From Planctomycetota bacterium (GTDB lineage: Bacteria > Planctomycetota > Planctomycetia > Planctomycetales > Planctomycetaceae): a DNA stretch of 11,866 bases. The DNA lies in the NCBI GenBank assembly GCA_013151585.1, contig JAADHY010000776.1, positions 1 to 11,866 on the forward strand, in the 5' to 3' direction. The position numbers were made by a program, and so were the translations under genes. The notes under the pieces were generated by a model. The model saw only the letters and a list, made by a program, of their open reading frames with translations, was not told the DNA's origin and searched no databases. Below, one piece after another: positions 6,301-11,866 of the stretch. Within the stretch, counting starts at the first letter, position 1. Every line of letters begins with the position of its first letter.

Positions 6301-8567
6301 TCGTACGAATAGCCGGTCACGTTGCCCAGCGGGTCGGTCGCCGTCAGCATGTTGCCGTTGGCGTCGTAGGTCCAGGTGGTGACGCGGCCCAGCGCGTCGG
6401 TGAACTGGGTGGGCTGGTTCAGGTTTGGGTCGTAGACCCACGATTGGGTCGTTCCGTCGGGCAGCGTGACTTGGGTGAGGTTCCCGGACGAATCGTACGA
6501 ATAGCTTGTGACCGGGGCGTCGAGGGGGCCGGCGCCGTCCGGGTCCGGCTGTGTCCGTTGCGTCACCCGGCCGTCCGCATCTCGCTGGTAAGTCGTGACG
6601 TTGCCCAATGCGTCGGTGAACTCCGTGACAAAGCCGAAGCGGTCCACTTGATACGCGACTTGATTGCCGAGCGGATCGTCGGCTCCCGCGGACAGAGGAC
6701 TGTCGACGATGAAGATCGGAGCGGGGTTGGTCGAGCTGCCGAGCCCGGAGGCGGTGTCGACCAGCGCCTGGGTTTGAATGGGGTCGAAGTAGCGGGTGTT
6801 GCCCAGAGCGTCGGTGGCTTGCACCAATCGGCCGGCAAAGTTGTATTGCAGCGAGGTCGCCGCTCCCAGCGAGCCCGTGATTTGGGTCAGCCGGCCGTCG
6901 GAGGAGTAGCCATAGCTGGTGACCGGAGCCGAGAGCGGCCCGGAGTCGTCAGGGTCAGGGCGAGTGACGGCGGTCAGACGGCCGGACGCGTCGTGGGTCA
7001 AGGTCGTGGTGCGTCCGGCAAAGTCGGTGATGGTCGTCACCAGCCCGCCGGCGTAGGCGAATGTGATGGCCCGGCCGAAGGGATCGGTGATCTGCGACAG
7101 CTCTTCGGCCAGCCCGTCTGCGTTCGCGTCGGTGTAGGCATACTGCGTTGTATTGCCGTTGCGGTCGACTCGCGCGGTGAGCAAGCCTGAGCTGTCGAAC
7201 TCGGAGCGGTCTCCGTATTTGTTTCTCAGCGTGTAGCTGCCGTCCGCGTTTTGGGTCAGTGTGAAGGTGGCCATCGGCCCGACCGGGCTGGTAAAACTGC
7301 CGTCGCCGTTGTCGGTGAACCAGGCGGTCGGCCCGCGACCGGAAACCCACAAGACACCGCCGGTTTGCGGAACGAGCTGATCCAAGCCCGCCAGCGTCCA
7401 GCCGGAGCCGAAGACGCTCTCCGTCCGGTTCACGACAGGCTCGAACCCTGTGAAAAACTGGGTGGACGTGTCCCCGCCGTAATAGCTGATGACATCGAGC
7501 GTCCAGGCGTAGCGACCGGTGGACAGTGTGTCGGCCTGCGTCTGAACGGCAAACCGAACCATGTCGCCCGGCATCAAGCTGGAAGAATCGTAATAAATCG
7601 GTCCCGAATCCACGCCGCCGAAATCGAGCCGGACCTCGACCTGATCGGGAATGGGGGCGAAAAGAGAATCGGTGAAGCGCGTTTCCACGGCGAGAATCGG
7701 AGAGGCGTCCGTTGCCGCCCGGTAGATCAAGACTTGCCCGGGCGCGACCGGCGTCGTGACGACGGCGTCTCCCGTCAGGCGGTCGGTCCCGTAAAGGCCG
7801 TACCAATCGGGCCCCGCAAAGGGACGATCGGGCAGATTCAACTGCGATCCGAACGGTTTGACCACATCCAACGTGACCGTCACGGCCGTGCTCAGGTCCG
7901 TCCCGTCGCTCGCCTGATAACTGAACGAGTCGGTGCCGACAAAGCCGGCGTTCGGCGTGTAAGTGAAGGAACCGTCGGCGTTGAAGACCAGCACTCCGTG
8001 GGACACGTCCGATGTCAACAGTGCCGAAAGGGGATCACCGTCCAGGTCGCTGTCGTTCCCGAGAACTCCGGGCACCGCCACCGCGATTGTATCCAGCTCC
8101 ACCGTGTACTGGTCCGCCATGGCGTCCGGCGGCGTGTTACCCGATCCGCCACCGCCAGCTCCACCCGCCGCCACATCGATCGTGACCGTCGCGATGTTGC
8201 CGTTCTCCACGCCGTCGGTGGCGTAGTAGGTGAAGCTGTCGGTGCCCACGAAGCCGGGATACGGCGTGTAGGTGAAGGAACCGTCGGCAAAGAGCGTGAG
8301 ATCGCCGGACATGGTCGGCCAGTCCAAGACCGCCGAAAGGGGATCGCTGTCGGCATCGGAGTCGTTACCGAGCACGCCGGGCGCAGAGACATCCAGGGGC
8401 GTGTCCTGCTCCGTGACATAAGAATCGTCCACAGACGTGGGAGCGGCCAGCATCAAGCGGGCTTCCAAAACTTCCGCCGCGGGCGCGGGTCCGCCGCGCG
8501 ATTGACGCGTGCTTCCACGTCGTAACGAAAGCTTGCCACCGCCCAGCTCCTCAGCGTTCCCAGCCAA
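3156..8567 (-). CDS. Giant RHS/YD-repeat surface protein, main frame
   Basis: This 1803-codon frame opens with TTG (8567), directly after an in-frame TGA. Residues 32-42 read EVLEARLMLAA, a motif seen near the N-terminus of planctomycete surface proteins. Two cadherin-like domains follow (about 43-134 and 148-240), each with GVLGNDSD and DGSFTYTP..GFVGTDSF. An RHS entry region (FGSGWTLAGLDQLVPQTGG, ~380) leads into dozens of YD repeats (RLTSVTDPLGN.TTYAYD type) from ~425 to ~1640, then the RHS core (GRVWDADAELYFYRARWYD, TTGRFISEDPIGF, ~1633-1670) and DPSGL. RHS repeats build a shell that encloses a C-terminal toxin. After GGAGAVCRAGRLGADAADG (~3267) the frame turns to Arg/Pro-rich noise and stops; the true continuation is the HINT/toxin frame, +1. 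The real start is probably ATG 8581 in another frame. It is therefore probably a pseudogene or a sequence with indels. Confidence 0.92.
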   Translation of the reverse strand: MAGNAEELGGGKLSLRRGSTRQSRGGPAPAAEVLEARLMLAAPTSVDDSYVTEQDTPLDVSAPGVLGNDSDADSDPLSAVLDWPTMSGDLTLFADGSFTYTPYPGFVGTDSFTYYATDGVENGNIATVTIDVAAGGAGGGGSGNTPPDAMADQYTVELDTIAVAVPGVLGNDSDLDGDPLSALLTSDVSHGVLVFNADGSFTYTPNAGFVGTDSFSYQASDGTDLSTAVTVTLDVVKPFGSQLNLPDRPFAGPDWYGLYGTDRLTGDAVVTTPVAPGQVLIYRAATDASPILAVETRFTDSLFAPIPDQVEVRLDFGGVDSGPIYYDSSSLMPGDMVRFAVQTQADTLSTGRYAWTLDVISYYGGDTSTQFFTGFEPVVNRTESVFGSGWTLAGLDQLVPQTGGVLWVSGRGPTAWFTDNGDGSFTSPVGPMATFTLTQNADGSYTLRNKYGDRSEFDSSGLLTARVDRNGNTTQYAYTDANADGLAEELSQITDPFGRAITFAYAGGLVTTITDFAGRTTTLTHDASGRLTAVTRPDPDDSGPLSAPVTSYGYSSDGRLTQITGSLGAATSLQYNFAGRLVQATDALGNTRYFDPIQTQALVDTASGLGSSTNPAPIFIVDSPLSAGADDPLGNQVAYQVDRFGFVTEFTDALGNVTTYQRDADGRVTQRTQPDPDGAGPLDAPVTSYSYDSSGNLTQVTLPDGTTQSWVYDPNLNQPTQFTDALGRVTTWTYDANGNMLTATDPLGNVTGYSYDSRGLVTSITQPDPDGTGPLAAPVTSFAYDSSGRLVTITLPDASTQQFAYDSADNVVSVTDELGRVTTLAYDSLDRLTSRTLPDPDGEGPLAAPVITFQYDAASRLIRQTDPAGGVTGYSYNALGQLLSVTQPDPDGAGPLAAPVTRFAYDAAGRRTAVTDPLGSTTTFDYDGRGLLTTVTRPDPDGGSPLAPPTVSYAYDNLGRRTRVTDPLGNQTTFAYDIMSRLTSVTDALGGVTSYGYDAVGNRTSITDPLGNTTTFAFDELDRLVSTTQPDPDGSGPLSSPVTTYAYDNLGRLTSVTDPSGGTTSYEYDVRSRRTSLTDAMGNTTSFSFDAVGNLTSVTDPLGNVTTYAYDNLNRRTSTTDANGGVTSFSYDILGNLTGLTDPVGNTTTFAFDGLSRLTGETNALGDSRSYSYDAAGNVTARTDRLGRTIELTYDNLSRRIEERWIDSDGTTVVNTIDLGHDAADRLTTVSDGVSAYSLSYDALGRLTGVDNAGTPGAPNVVLSAAYDAAGRRTQLSATIDGTADFLNTYQFDNLGRVTRVEQTGQGGNAVAEKRVDISYTDRGQFASITRYEDLAATLSVAETTYTYDSAGRLTNLDHSTLNSQPSTLAAYSWTYDAAGRITSATTPDGTTTYSYDSTGQLVGADHSYQADESYSYDANGNRTMAGYQTGTNNQLLSDGTYNYQYDAEGNRTKKTNIATGETVQYNWDHRNRLTKVTFKDGAGTVTKVVEYDYDVFNRRIAKRVDDDGDGTVDRSYRFVYDSSGKLDPGTGVPLDDVVLVFEDPDGSGSQPFALSSRLLHGPAIDQIFASESATGEILWALADHQGTVRDWVTYDAASDTTGVVHHLKYDSFGRITAIEDGSGNPAALRSPLSALSYSYTGRVWDADAELYFYRARWYDPTTGRFISEDPIGFAAGDANVSRYVGNGVTTRVDPSGLFLETIWDVINVVMDVVSLVENVAHGNWGGAAIDAGSLGVDVAATFIPFVPGGAGAVCRAGRLGADAADGAALSPPDRRYRALRRCGNSCGGGAAVPSRDRRGRRG
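3659..3686 (-). repeat. Heptanucleotide tandem repeat inside the RHS core
   Basis: Four head-to-tail 7-mers: TGAGAGC followed by three perfect GGAGAGC on the plus strand. They encode LRSPLSALS, which does not look like normal RHS sequence, just before YSYTGRVWDADAE. Confidence 0.8.
3894..3921 (-). repeat. Degenerate heptanucleotide repeat in the RHS gene
   Basis: Plus-strand 7-mers TCGCGAG, CTGAGAG, CGAAGGG, CTGAGAG in tandem. They encode PFALSSRLLHGP. The composition is like the tracts at 3659 and 4461, but this one is less regular. Confidence 0.55.
4045..4193 (-). repeat. Intact copy of the core segment duplicated at 1-149
   Basis: This part of the RHS gene is ~93% identical, gap-free, to positions 1-149 in the same orientation. 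The differences cluster around the codons for VVEYDYD (VVKFDYD in the fragment). It could serve as a homologous recombination site for tip exchange. Confidence 0.85.
4461..4495 (-). repeat. Heptanucleotide tandem repeat inside the RHS gene
   Basis: Plus-strand 7-mers GAGGGTT, GAGGGCT, GAGAGTT, GAGGGTT and a decayed GAGTGAT. They encode HSTLNSQPSTL, which interrupts an otherwise regular YD repeat between LTNLD and AAYSWTYDAAGR. Confidence 0.85.
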
Positions 8568-8581
8568 TCAAACCGCGCCAT
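8453..8581 (-). other. Short frame from the best RHS start signal
   Basis: ATG at 8581 follows a strong Shine-Dalgarno by 7 bases and reads MARFDWLGTLRSWAVASFR, a basic, hydrophobic, signal-like N-terminus. It then runs into a TGA at 8453-8455 after 42 codons. The main RHS frame is offset so that one base seems missing (or two extra) between about 8560 and 8525. The simplest reading is that this is the true N-terminus of the RHS protein, separated from it by an indel. Translation restarting at the TTG at 8567, which overlaps the start of this frame, is the alternative. Confidence 0.5.
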
Positions 8582-8588
8582 CGACCTT

Positions 8589-8594
8589 CCTCCT
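8589..8594 (-). promoter_or_regulatory. Strong Shine-Dalgarno AGGAGG for ATG 8581
   Basis: The minus strand reads GAGGAGGAAGG; AGGAGG ends 7 bases before the ATG at 8581. The TTG at 8567 has no comparable site at proper spacing, which favours 8581 as the original start. Confidence 0.65.
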
Positions 8595-8791
8595 CGGCTC
8601 GAATGCTGTTCCGGCGGAGCGGCCTCCGGGCGCGATCCGTGGTGACACCACTCGAGACGCGTAACAAGAAACGACAGATAGGTCGCCCATCCCCGAACAC
8701 GGCGCGGTCAGAAGAGCCGGGCGCTGAACGCGTCCGGCTGGCTGTGGCATCCAGGGACGCTTCCTCAGGAAGGATCCCTGAATTCCCGCAC

Positions 8792-8819
8792 AGAGTACCA
8801 GAAGTTCGCCCGTTGTCAA
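8792..8819 (-). promoter_or_regulatory. Sigma70-like promoter upstream of the RHS gene
   Basis: A perfect -35 TTGACA (8819-8814) is followed after 16 bases by TACTCT (8797-8792), preceded by TGG (extended -10 type). An A-rich run lies just upstream of the -35 on the minus strand. Transcription would start near 8785, leaving a leader of ~200 bases before ATG 8581. Seen by eye only. Confidence 0.45.
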
Positions 8820-8911
8820 GAACTTTTTTGTCGGTCGGCAAGAAAAGGGAGGAGAACGACTGGGTTTGCATGGAGCGCCGGGTCGGTCGAAAGACACGCC
8901 GCGAAAACGGT

Positions 8912-8970
8912 GTCCCTTCTCCCTCCCGCCGGTTAGGGGAGAAGCGGCCCGAAGGGCGGATGAGGGGGCA
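8912..8970 (-). repeat. Palindromic element, copy A
   Basis: On the minus strand it contains CCCCCTCATCCGCCCTTCGG, then a TTCTCC..GGGAGAA hairpin, then GGGAC. It is almost the same sequence as 9353-9408, apart from small indels in the hairpin. Confidence 0.7.
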
Positions 8971-9124
8971 AATGGCTCCAGTCGGCGCAGAGGTCTCGAG
9001 AGACGCTCCGCTCAACCCGGGCTCGCGCCAACGCAGTGAACGCAACGCGGTAGCGTGCGGTTCAACTTGCAAACGCTAAGCACCGGAGCCTAGCGCTCTG
9101 TCACGGTAGAAAGTTAGGATTGCA

Positions 9125-9177
9125 TTGTGGTGCGGCCGTCCCGGCCGCCGGTTGCAGGCGAGACGCCTGCACCACAA
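9125..9177. repeat. Three-stem palindromic element
   Basis: A perfect 9-bp outer stem (TTGTGGTGC 9125-9133 with GCACCACAA 9169-9177) encloses two hairpins: GGCCG/CGGCC (9134-9138, 9142-9146) and GCAGGCG/CGCCTGC (9154-9160, 9164-9170). The outer arm shares its last two bases with the second hairpin, so the two are alternatives at that point. It looks like a mobile intergenic repeat; I recall similar ones in planctomycetes. Confidence 0.7.
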
Positions 9178-9252
9178 CCCAGCGTGATCCCACTTTTTCG
9201 TTTTGACAAAGCACTAGCGCCTTCCGTTTCTTGTTTGATACCGATCGGAGAG

Positions 9253-9315
9253 CCCTCACCCGGCCGCCTTCGGCGGCCACCCTCTCCCGCACGCGGGAGA
9301 GGGGACGAGGGTGAG
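9253..9315 (+). repeat. Palindromic element, copy C (opposite orientation)
   Basis: The outer stem CTCACCC/GGGTGAG (9255-9261, 9309-9315) encloses two perfect hairpins: GGCCGCC-TTC-GGCGGCC (9262-9278) and CCTCTCCCGC-AC-GCGGGAGAGG (9281-9302). The order (CCCTCA, a TTCG-type GC hairpin, a CTCTCCC hairpin) matches copies A and B read on the other strand. Confidence 0.7.
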
Positions 9316-9352
9316 CGGCATCCGAATAAAAATGGCATCCGAAATAAATGTC

Positions 9353-9408
9353 GTCCCTTCTCCCGCCGGTTAGGGGGAGAAGCGGCCCGAAGGGCGGATG
9401 AGGGGGCC
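9353..9408 (-). repeat. Palindromic element, copy B
   Basis: Nearly identical to 8912-8970 in the same orientation. It contains CTTCTCCC..GGGGGAGAAG and GCCC-GAA-GGGC hairpins and ends in GATGAGGGGGCC on the plus strand. It lies ~85 bases downstream of the RND stop codon. Confidence 0.7.
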
Positions 9409-9493
9409 ATCCCACCGTCCGGTTTGCCCCTTCGCCAGGGGGACGGGGCCACGCGTCCCACTGGCGGCAACGAGACGAATCGAACCGTTTCGC

Positions 9494-11866
9494 TTAGACT
9501 TCCGCGTTTTCGGCGAAGAGGCGATCCTCAATGCCCAGCTTCAACTTCAGCTCTTTCAGGGCGCAATAGAGTGTGGGGACAGTGAACATCGTCATCAGCT
9601 CGATCAACATGCCGCCGAAGCTGGGAATCGCCATCGGCAGCATGATGTCCGAGCCGCGGCCGGTGGACGTCAAGACCGGAATCAATGCCAGCAACGTCGT
9701 CGCGGTGGTCATCAGGCAGGGACGGCCCCGCCTCGCTCCCGCTTCTAACGTGGCCTCCCTCGCATCCTTTGCGGTCTCGATGCGCCGCCTGGCGAAGCTT
9801 TGATCCAGGTAGGTGGCGATGATGACGCCGTCATCGCTGGCAATTCCGAATAGGGCGAGAAAACCGACCCAGATCGCCACGCTCAGATTAATCGGGTGGA
9901 CCTGGAACAATTCGCGCATATTCACCCCGAATACGTCGAAGTCCAGGAACCACGGCTGACCGTAAAGCCAGATCAGCACGAAGCCTCCCGCCCACGCGAC
10001 CATAATGCCTGAGAAAACCAACATCGTGGTGGGAATGGCTTTGAACTGGAAATAGAGAATCAAGAAGATCGTGAACAAAGCCAGAGGCAATACGATGGAC
10101 AGCGTCTTTTGAGCTCGGATTTGGTTCTCATAATTGCCGGCAAAGGTGTAGCTGACGCCCGGGGGCAGAACGAACTCTCCGCTCTTGATCTTCTCTTCCA
10201 AATAGCGTTGGCAATCTTCCACGACATCGACTTCAGCGTGTCCCGGTTTCATATCGAAAAGGACGTAGCTGACCAGGAAGGTATCTTCACTCTTCACCAC
10301 CTGTGGGCCGCGGACGTACCGGATATCGGCGACCTGACTGAGCGGGATCTGCGATCCGTCTTTGGCAGGGACCAAGATGCGCCCCAATTGTTCCGGGCTA
10401 TTTCTCAGTTCGCGCAGGTATCGAACTCGGACCGGATACCGCTCGCGTCCTTCGACCGTGGTAGTAACCCGGCGGCCCCCGATGGCCACTTCAACCACGT
10501 CTTGTACCTCTCGGATCGTCAAGCCGTAGCGAGCGATTTTTTCGCGGTCGAAATCGATTTCAAGGTATGGCTTCCCCACAACGCGGTCAGCGACGACGGC
10601 CGCCGCTTCCACACTGGGGACCTCTTTCAAGAACTTTTCGATCTGGAGCCCCACCCGCTCGATCGTGTCCAAGTCCGGCCCCTTTACCTTAACGCCCATG
10701 GGAGCCCGCATGCCGCTTTGGAGCATCACGATGCGGGCCGCGATGGGCTGTAAGCGTGGAGCGGATGTTGTTCCCGGCACCTGCGCGGCGTCTACGATTT
10801 CTTTCCAGATGTCGTCTGGCTTCTTGATATGATCGCGCCACTGCCGAAACGGCCGGCCCACGTGCTTTTCGTGGTCGGGATGCTCGCGGAATTCCTTGTC
10901 CTTCGGATCGAACGGATATAGCTCGCCCTTCTCGTCGCGTACGAACGCTTCTCGTTCCGGATCGTAACAGAAGTTGCGGCGATGTCCGTCTTTGTCGGTC
11001 ATGTATTCCGACTTGTACGTGATGACCGTCTCGATCATGGAAATCGGGGCGGGATCGAGCGGGCTTTCGACTCGTCCGATTTTTCCCACCACCATTTCGA
11101 CTTCCGGGATGCCCATCATGGCTTTGTCTTGGAGCTGCAAGACGTCCATGGCCTCGCCGATGGACGCGTGAGGCATGGTCGTCGGCATAAAGAGGTACGA
11201 GCCCTCATCCAGCGGCGGCATGAACTCCTTCCCCAACCCCGGCAGCTTATGGACCAGCGTGGTCCAGACGGTGCTCTGCCGGATCACCGAAGGTTCGATT
11301 CCAACTTTCTCCGCTAGCGCAGGGACAAAAGCGAAAATTCGTCCGAAGCCCAGCCACACGCACAGGCCGATCACAACAATGCCCGTCGGAACCGAAAGAA
11401 AAAGGAGCTTGTGATTCAAGCACCATCGCAGAATCGGCTTGTAGAGCACCAGCACGACCACTTGGAAAAAAGCGAGCAACCCCAAGATCGTGCCGCCGAC
11501 AAAGATAAAGTTGCGCAACAATCCGCGTTCCGGACCCAACGGCAGCCAATGGTCGGTCAACACGATTCCGACGAACAAGACTGCCGATCCGTTCGTCACC
11601 CAGAGCCCGACTTTCCGCCAACTGCTGGGAAGAAAGCCTTCCAGAATCTGGTAGAGTCCGAGAGCCGCCATGATCGTCCCGGCCCACCAAGCGACCTCGA
11701 AGCCGACGACGACGCCGGAGACGACCAGAAGCGATAACAGACCGTAGCGGACCCATTTTTTCTGAGCTCGGGCTCCGAAGAGCAAGTGGGCCGCCGGTGG
11801 GATGATGAAAAGAGCCACCACTACCGATGCCACCAACGCGAACGTCTTGGTGAATGCCAGCGGCTT
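9494..11866 (-). CDS. CusA/CzcA-family heavy-metal RND efflux permease (5' end missing)
   Basis: The frame is open through the right edge, giving ~790 C-terminal residues. It begins in the middle of a transmembrane region (KPLAFTKTFALVASVVVALF) that matches the GPLAFTKT segment of CusA. Family marks are GKEFMPPLDEGSYLFMPTTM (~209), GRVESPLDPAPISM, ARIVMLQSGMRAPMGVKVKG, ARYGLTIREVQDVVEVAIGG, PLSQVADI and a C-terminal membrane domain (FGIASDDGVIIATYLD; TTATTLLALIPVL). Such pumps export Cu/Ag, Zn/Co/Cd or similar cations through a periplasmic adaptor and outer-membrane channel. From memory of CusA, only the first Met of its Met triad seems kept (IVML); the other two aligned positions are Leu (RYGL) and Val, so copper/silver is not assured. 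There are extra segments: ~90 residues of hydrophobic helices near the start, ~50 hydrophilic residues at 10820-11010, and ~24 before the last helices. Confidence 0.92.
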   Translation of the reverse strand, partial: KPLAFTKTFALVASVVVALFIIPPAAHLLFGARAQKKWVRYGLLSLLVVSGVVVGFEVAWWAGTIMAALGLYQILEGFLPSSWRKVGLWVTNGSAVLFVGIVLTDHWLPLGPERGLLRNFIFVGGTILGLLAFFQVVVLVLYKPILRWCLNHKLLFLSVPTGIVVIGLCVWLGFGRIFAFVPALAEKVGIEPSVIRQSTVWTTLVHKLPGLGKEFMPPLDEGSYLFMPTTMPHASIGEAMDVLQLQDKAMMGIPEVEMVVGKIGRVESPLDPAPISMIETVITYKSEYMTDKDGHRRNFCYDPEREAFVRDEKGELYPFDPKDKEFREHPDHEKHVGRPFRQWRDHIKKPDDIWKEIVDAAQVPGTTSAPRLQPIAARIVMLQSGMRAPMGVKVKGPDLDTIERVGLQIEKFLKEVPSVEAAAVVADRVVGKPYLEIDFDREKIARYGLTIREVQDVVEVAIGGRRVTTTVEGRERYPVRVRYLRELRNSPEQLGRILVPAKDGSQIPLSQVADIRYVRGPQVVKSEDTFLVSYVLFDMKPGHAEVDVVEDCQRYLEEKIKSGEFVLPPGVSYTFAGNYENQIRAQKTLSIVLPLALFTIFLILYFQFKAIPTTMLVFSGIMVAWAGGFVLIWLYGQPWFLDFDVFGVNMRELFQVHPINLSVAIWVGFLALFGIASDDGVIIATYLDQSFARRRIETAKDAREATLEAGARRGRPCLMTTATTLLALIPVLTSTGRGSDIMLPMAIPSFGGMLIELMTMFTVPTLYCALKELKLKLGIEDRLFAENAEV

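Larger units (their letters stand above)
8582..9493. other. Noncoding spacer between RND and RHS genes
   Basis: No credible gene lies here. The open frames on both strands are Arg/Pro/Gly-rich, without start signals, and arise from GC-rich repeats. The spacer contains the RHS promoter and leader on the left and four palindromic elements on the right. No hairpin followed by a T-run, as expected of an intrinsic terminator for the RND gene, was seen. Confidence 0.7.

Noticed and set aside
4260..7000. Regular direct repeats that could suggest a CRISPR array or satellite
   Set aside because: The period and content match protein-level YD repeats in one continuous frame; units are not near-identical and there are no constant-length spacers.
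5925..8525. Two long plus-strand open frames (5925-7190 and 7251-8525)
   Set aside because: They lie antisense to the YD repeats and cadherin-like domains, are rich in Arg/Gly/Val in a pattern imposed by the repeats, and have no start signals.
9281..9302. Intrinsic terminator for the RND gene
   Set aside because: The 10-bp hairpin is strong but has no T-run on the minus-strand 3' side and belongs to a repeated element.
8603..9585. Plus-strand open frames in the spacer
   Set aside because: They translate palindromic repeats, run partly into the antisense of the RND gene, and have no start signals.

Overview
The window most likely comes from a planctomycete (Pirellulales-like). The reasons are a very large RHS/YD-repeat surface protein with the planctomycete-type N-terminal motif EVLEARLMLAA, cadherin-like domains ahead of the RHS repeats, a HINT domain of the form CVVAGTPVVV...KPIEQIRVGERV split by a membrane-spanning insert, and GC-rich noncoding stretches packed with palindromic repeats of a kind familiar from that phylum. 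The assignment rests on recognition from memory, not on a search. All credible genes lie on the minus strand, so the biological order runs from right to left.

Right end (9494-11866): the C-terminal ~790 residues of a CusA/CzcA-type heavy-metal RND efflux permease, cut by the window edge, with several unusual insertions. Next (8582-9493) is a ~0.9 kb noncoding spacer. It holds at least four palindromic repeat elements and, nearest the RHS gene, a good sigma70-like promoter and a strong Shine-Dalgarno.

Centre (1739-8581): an RHS polymorphic-toxin locus now broken into three reading frames. A short frame with the strong Shine-Dalgarno and ATG (8581) reads into a stop. The 1803-codon frame (3156-8567) carries the planctomycete motif, two cadherin-like domains, the RHS repeats and the RHS core. 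The third frame (1739-3355) carries the HINT domain with its two-TM insert and a ~110-residue C-terminal tip, probably a toxin. Joining them needs one indel near 8530-8560 and one near 3235-3270. The joined protein would be about 2,280 residues.

Left (1-1742): a probable immunity gene overlaps the tip stop codon by ATGA (1209-1742). After it comes a 260 bp possible tip remnant, then a second small gene that also looks frameshifted (382-946), then a cluster of hairpins (173-327), then a truncated ~150 bp copy of the RHS core about 93% identical to the intact core at 4045-4193. This layout (main RHS gene, tip, immunity, displaced genes, core fragment) is what repeated recombinational exchange of RHS tips would leave behind.

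Three separate frame breaks fall in the RHS/immunity region and none in the RND gene. That fits decay of the locus, though indel errors in an assembly cannot be excluded from one sequence.
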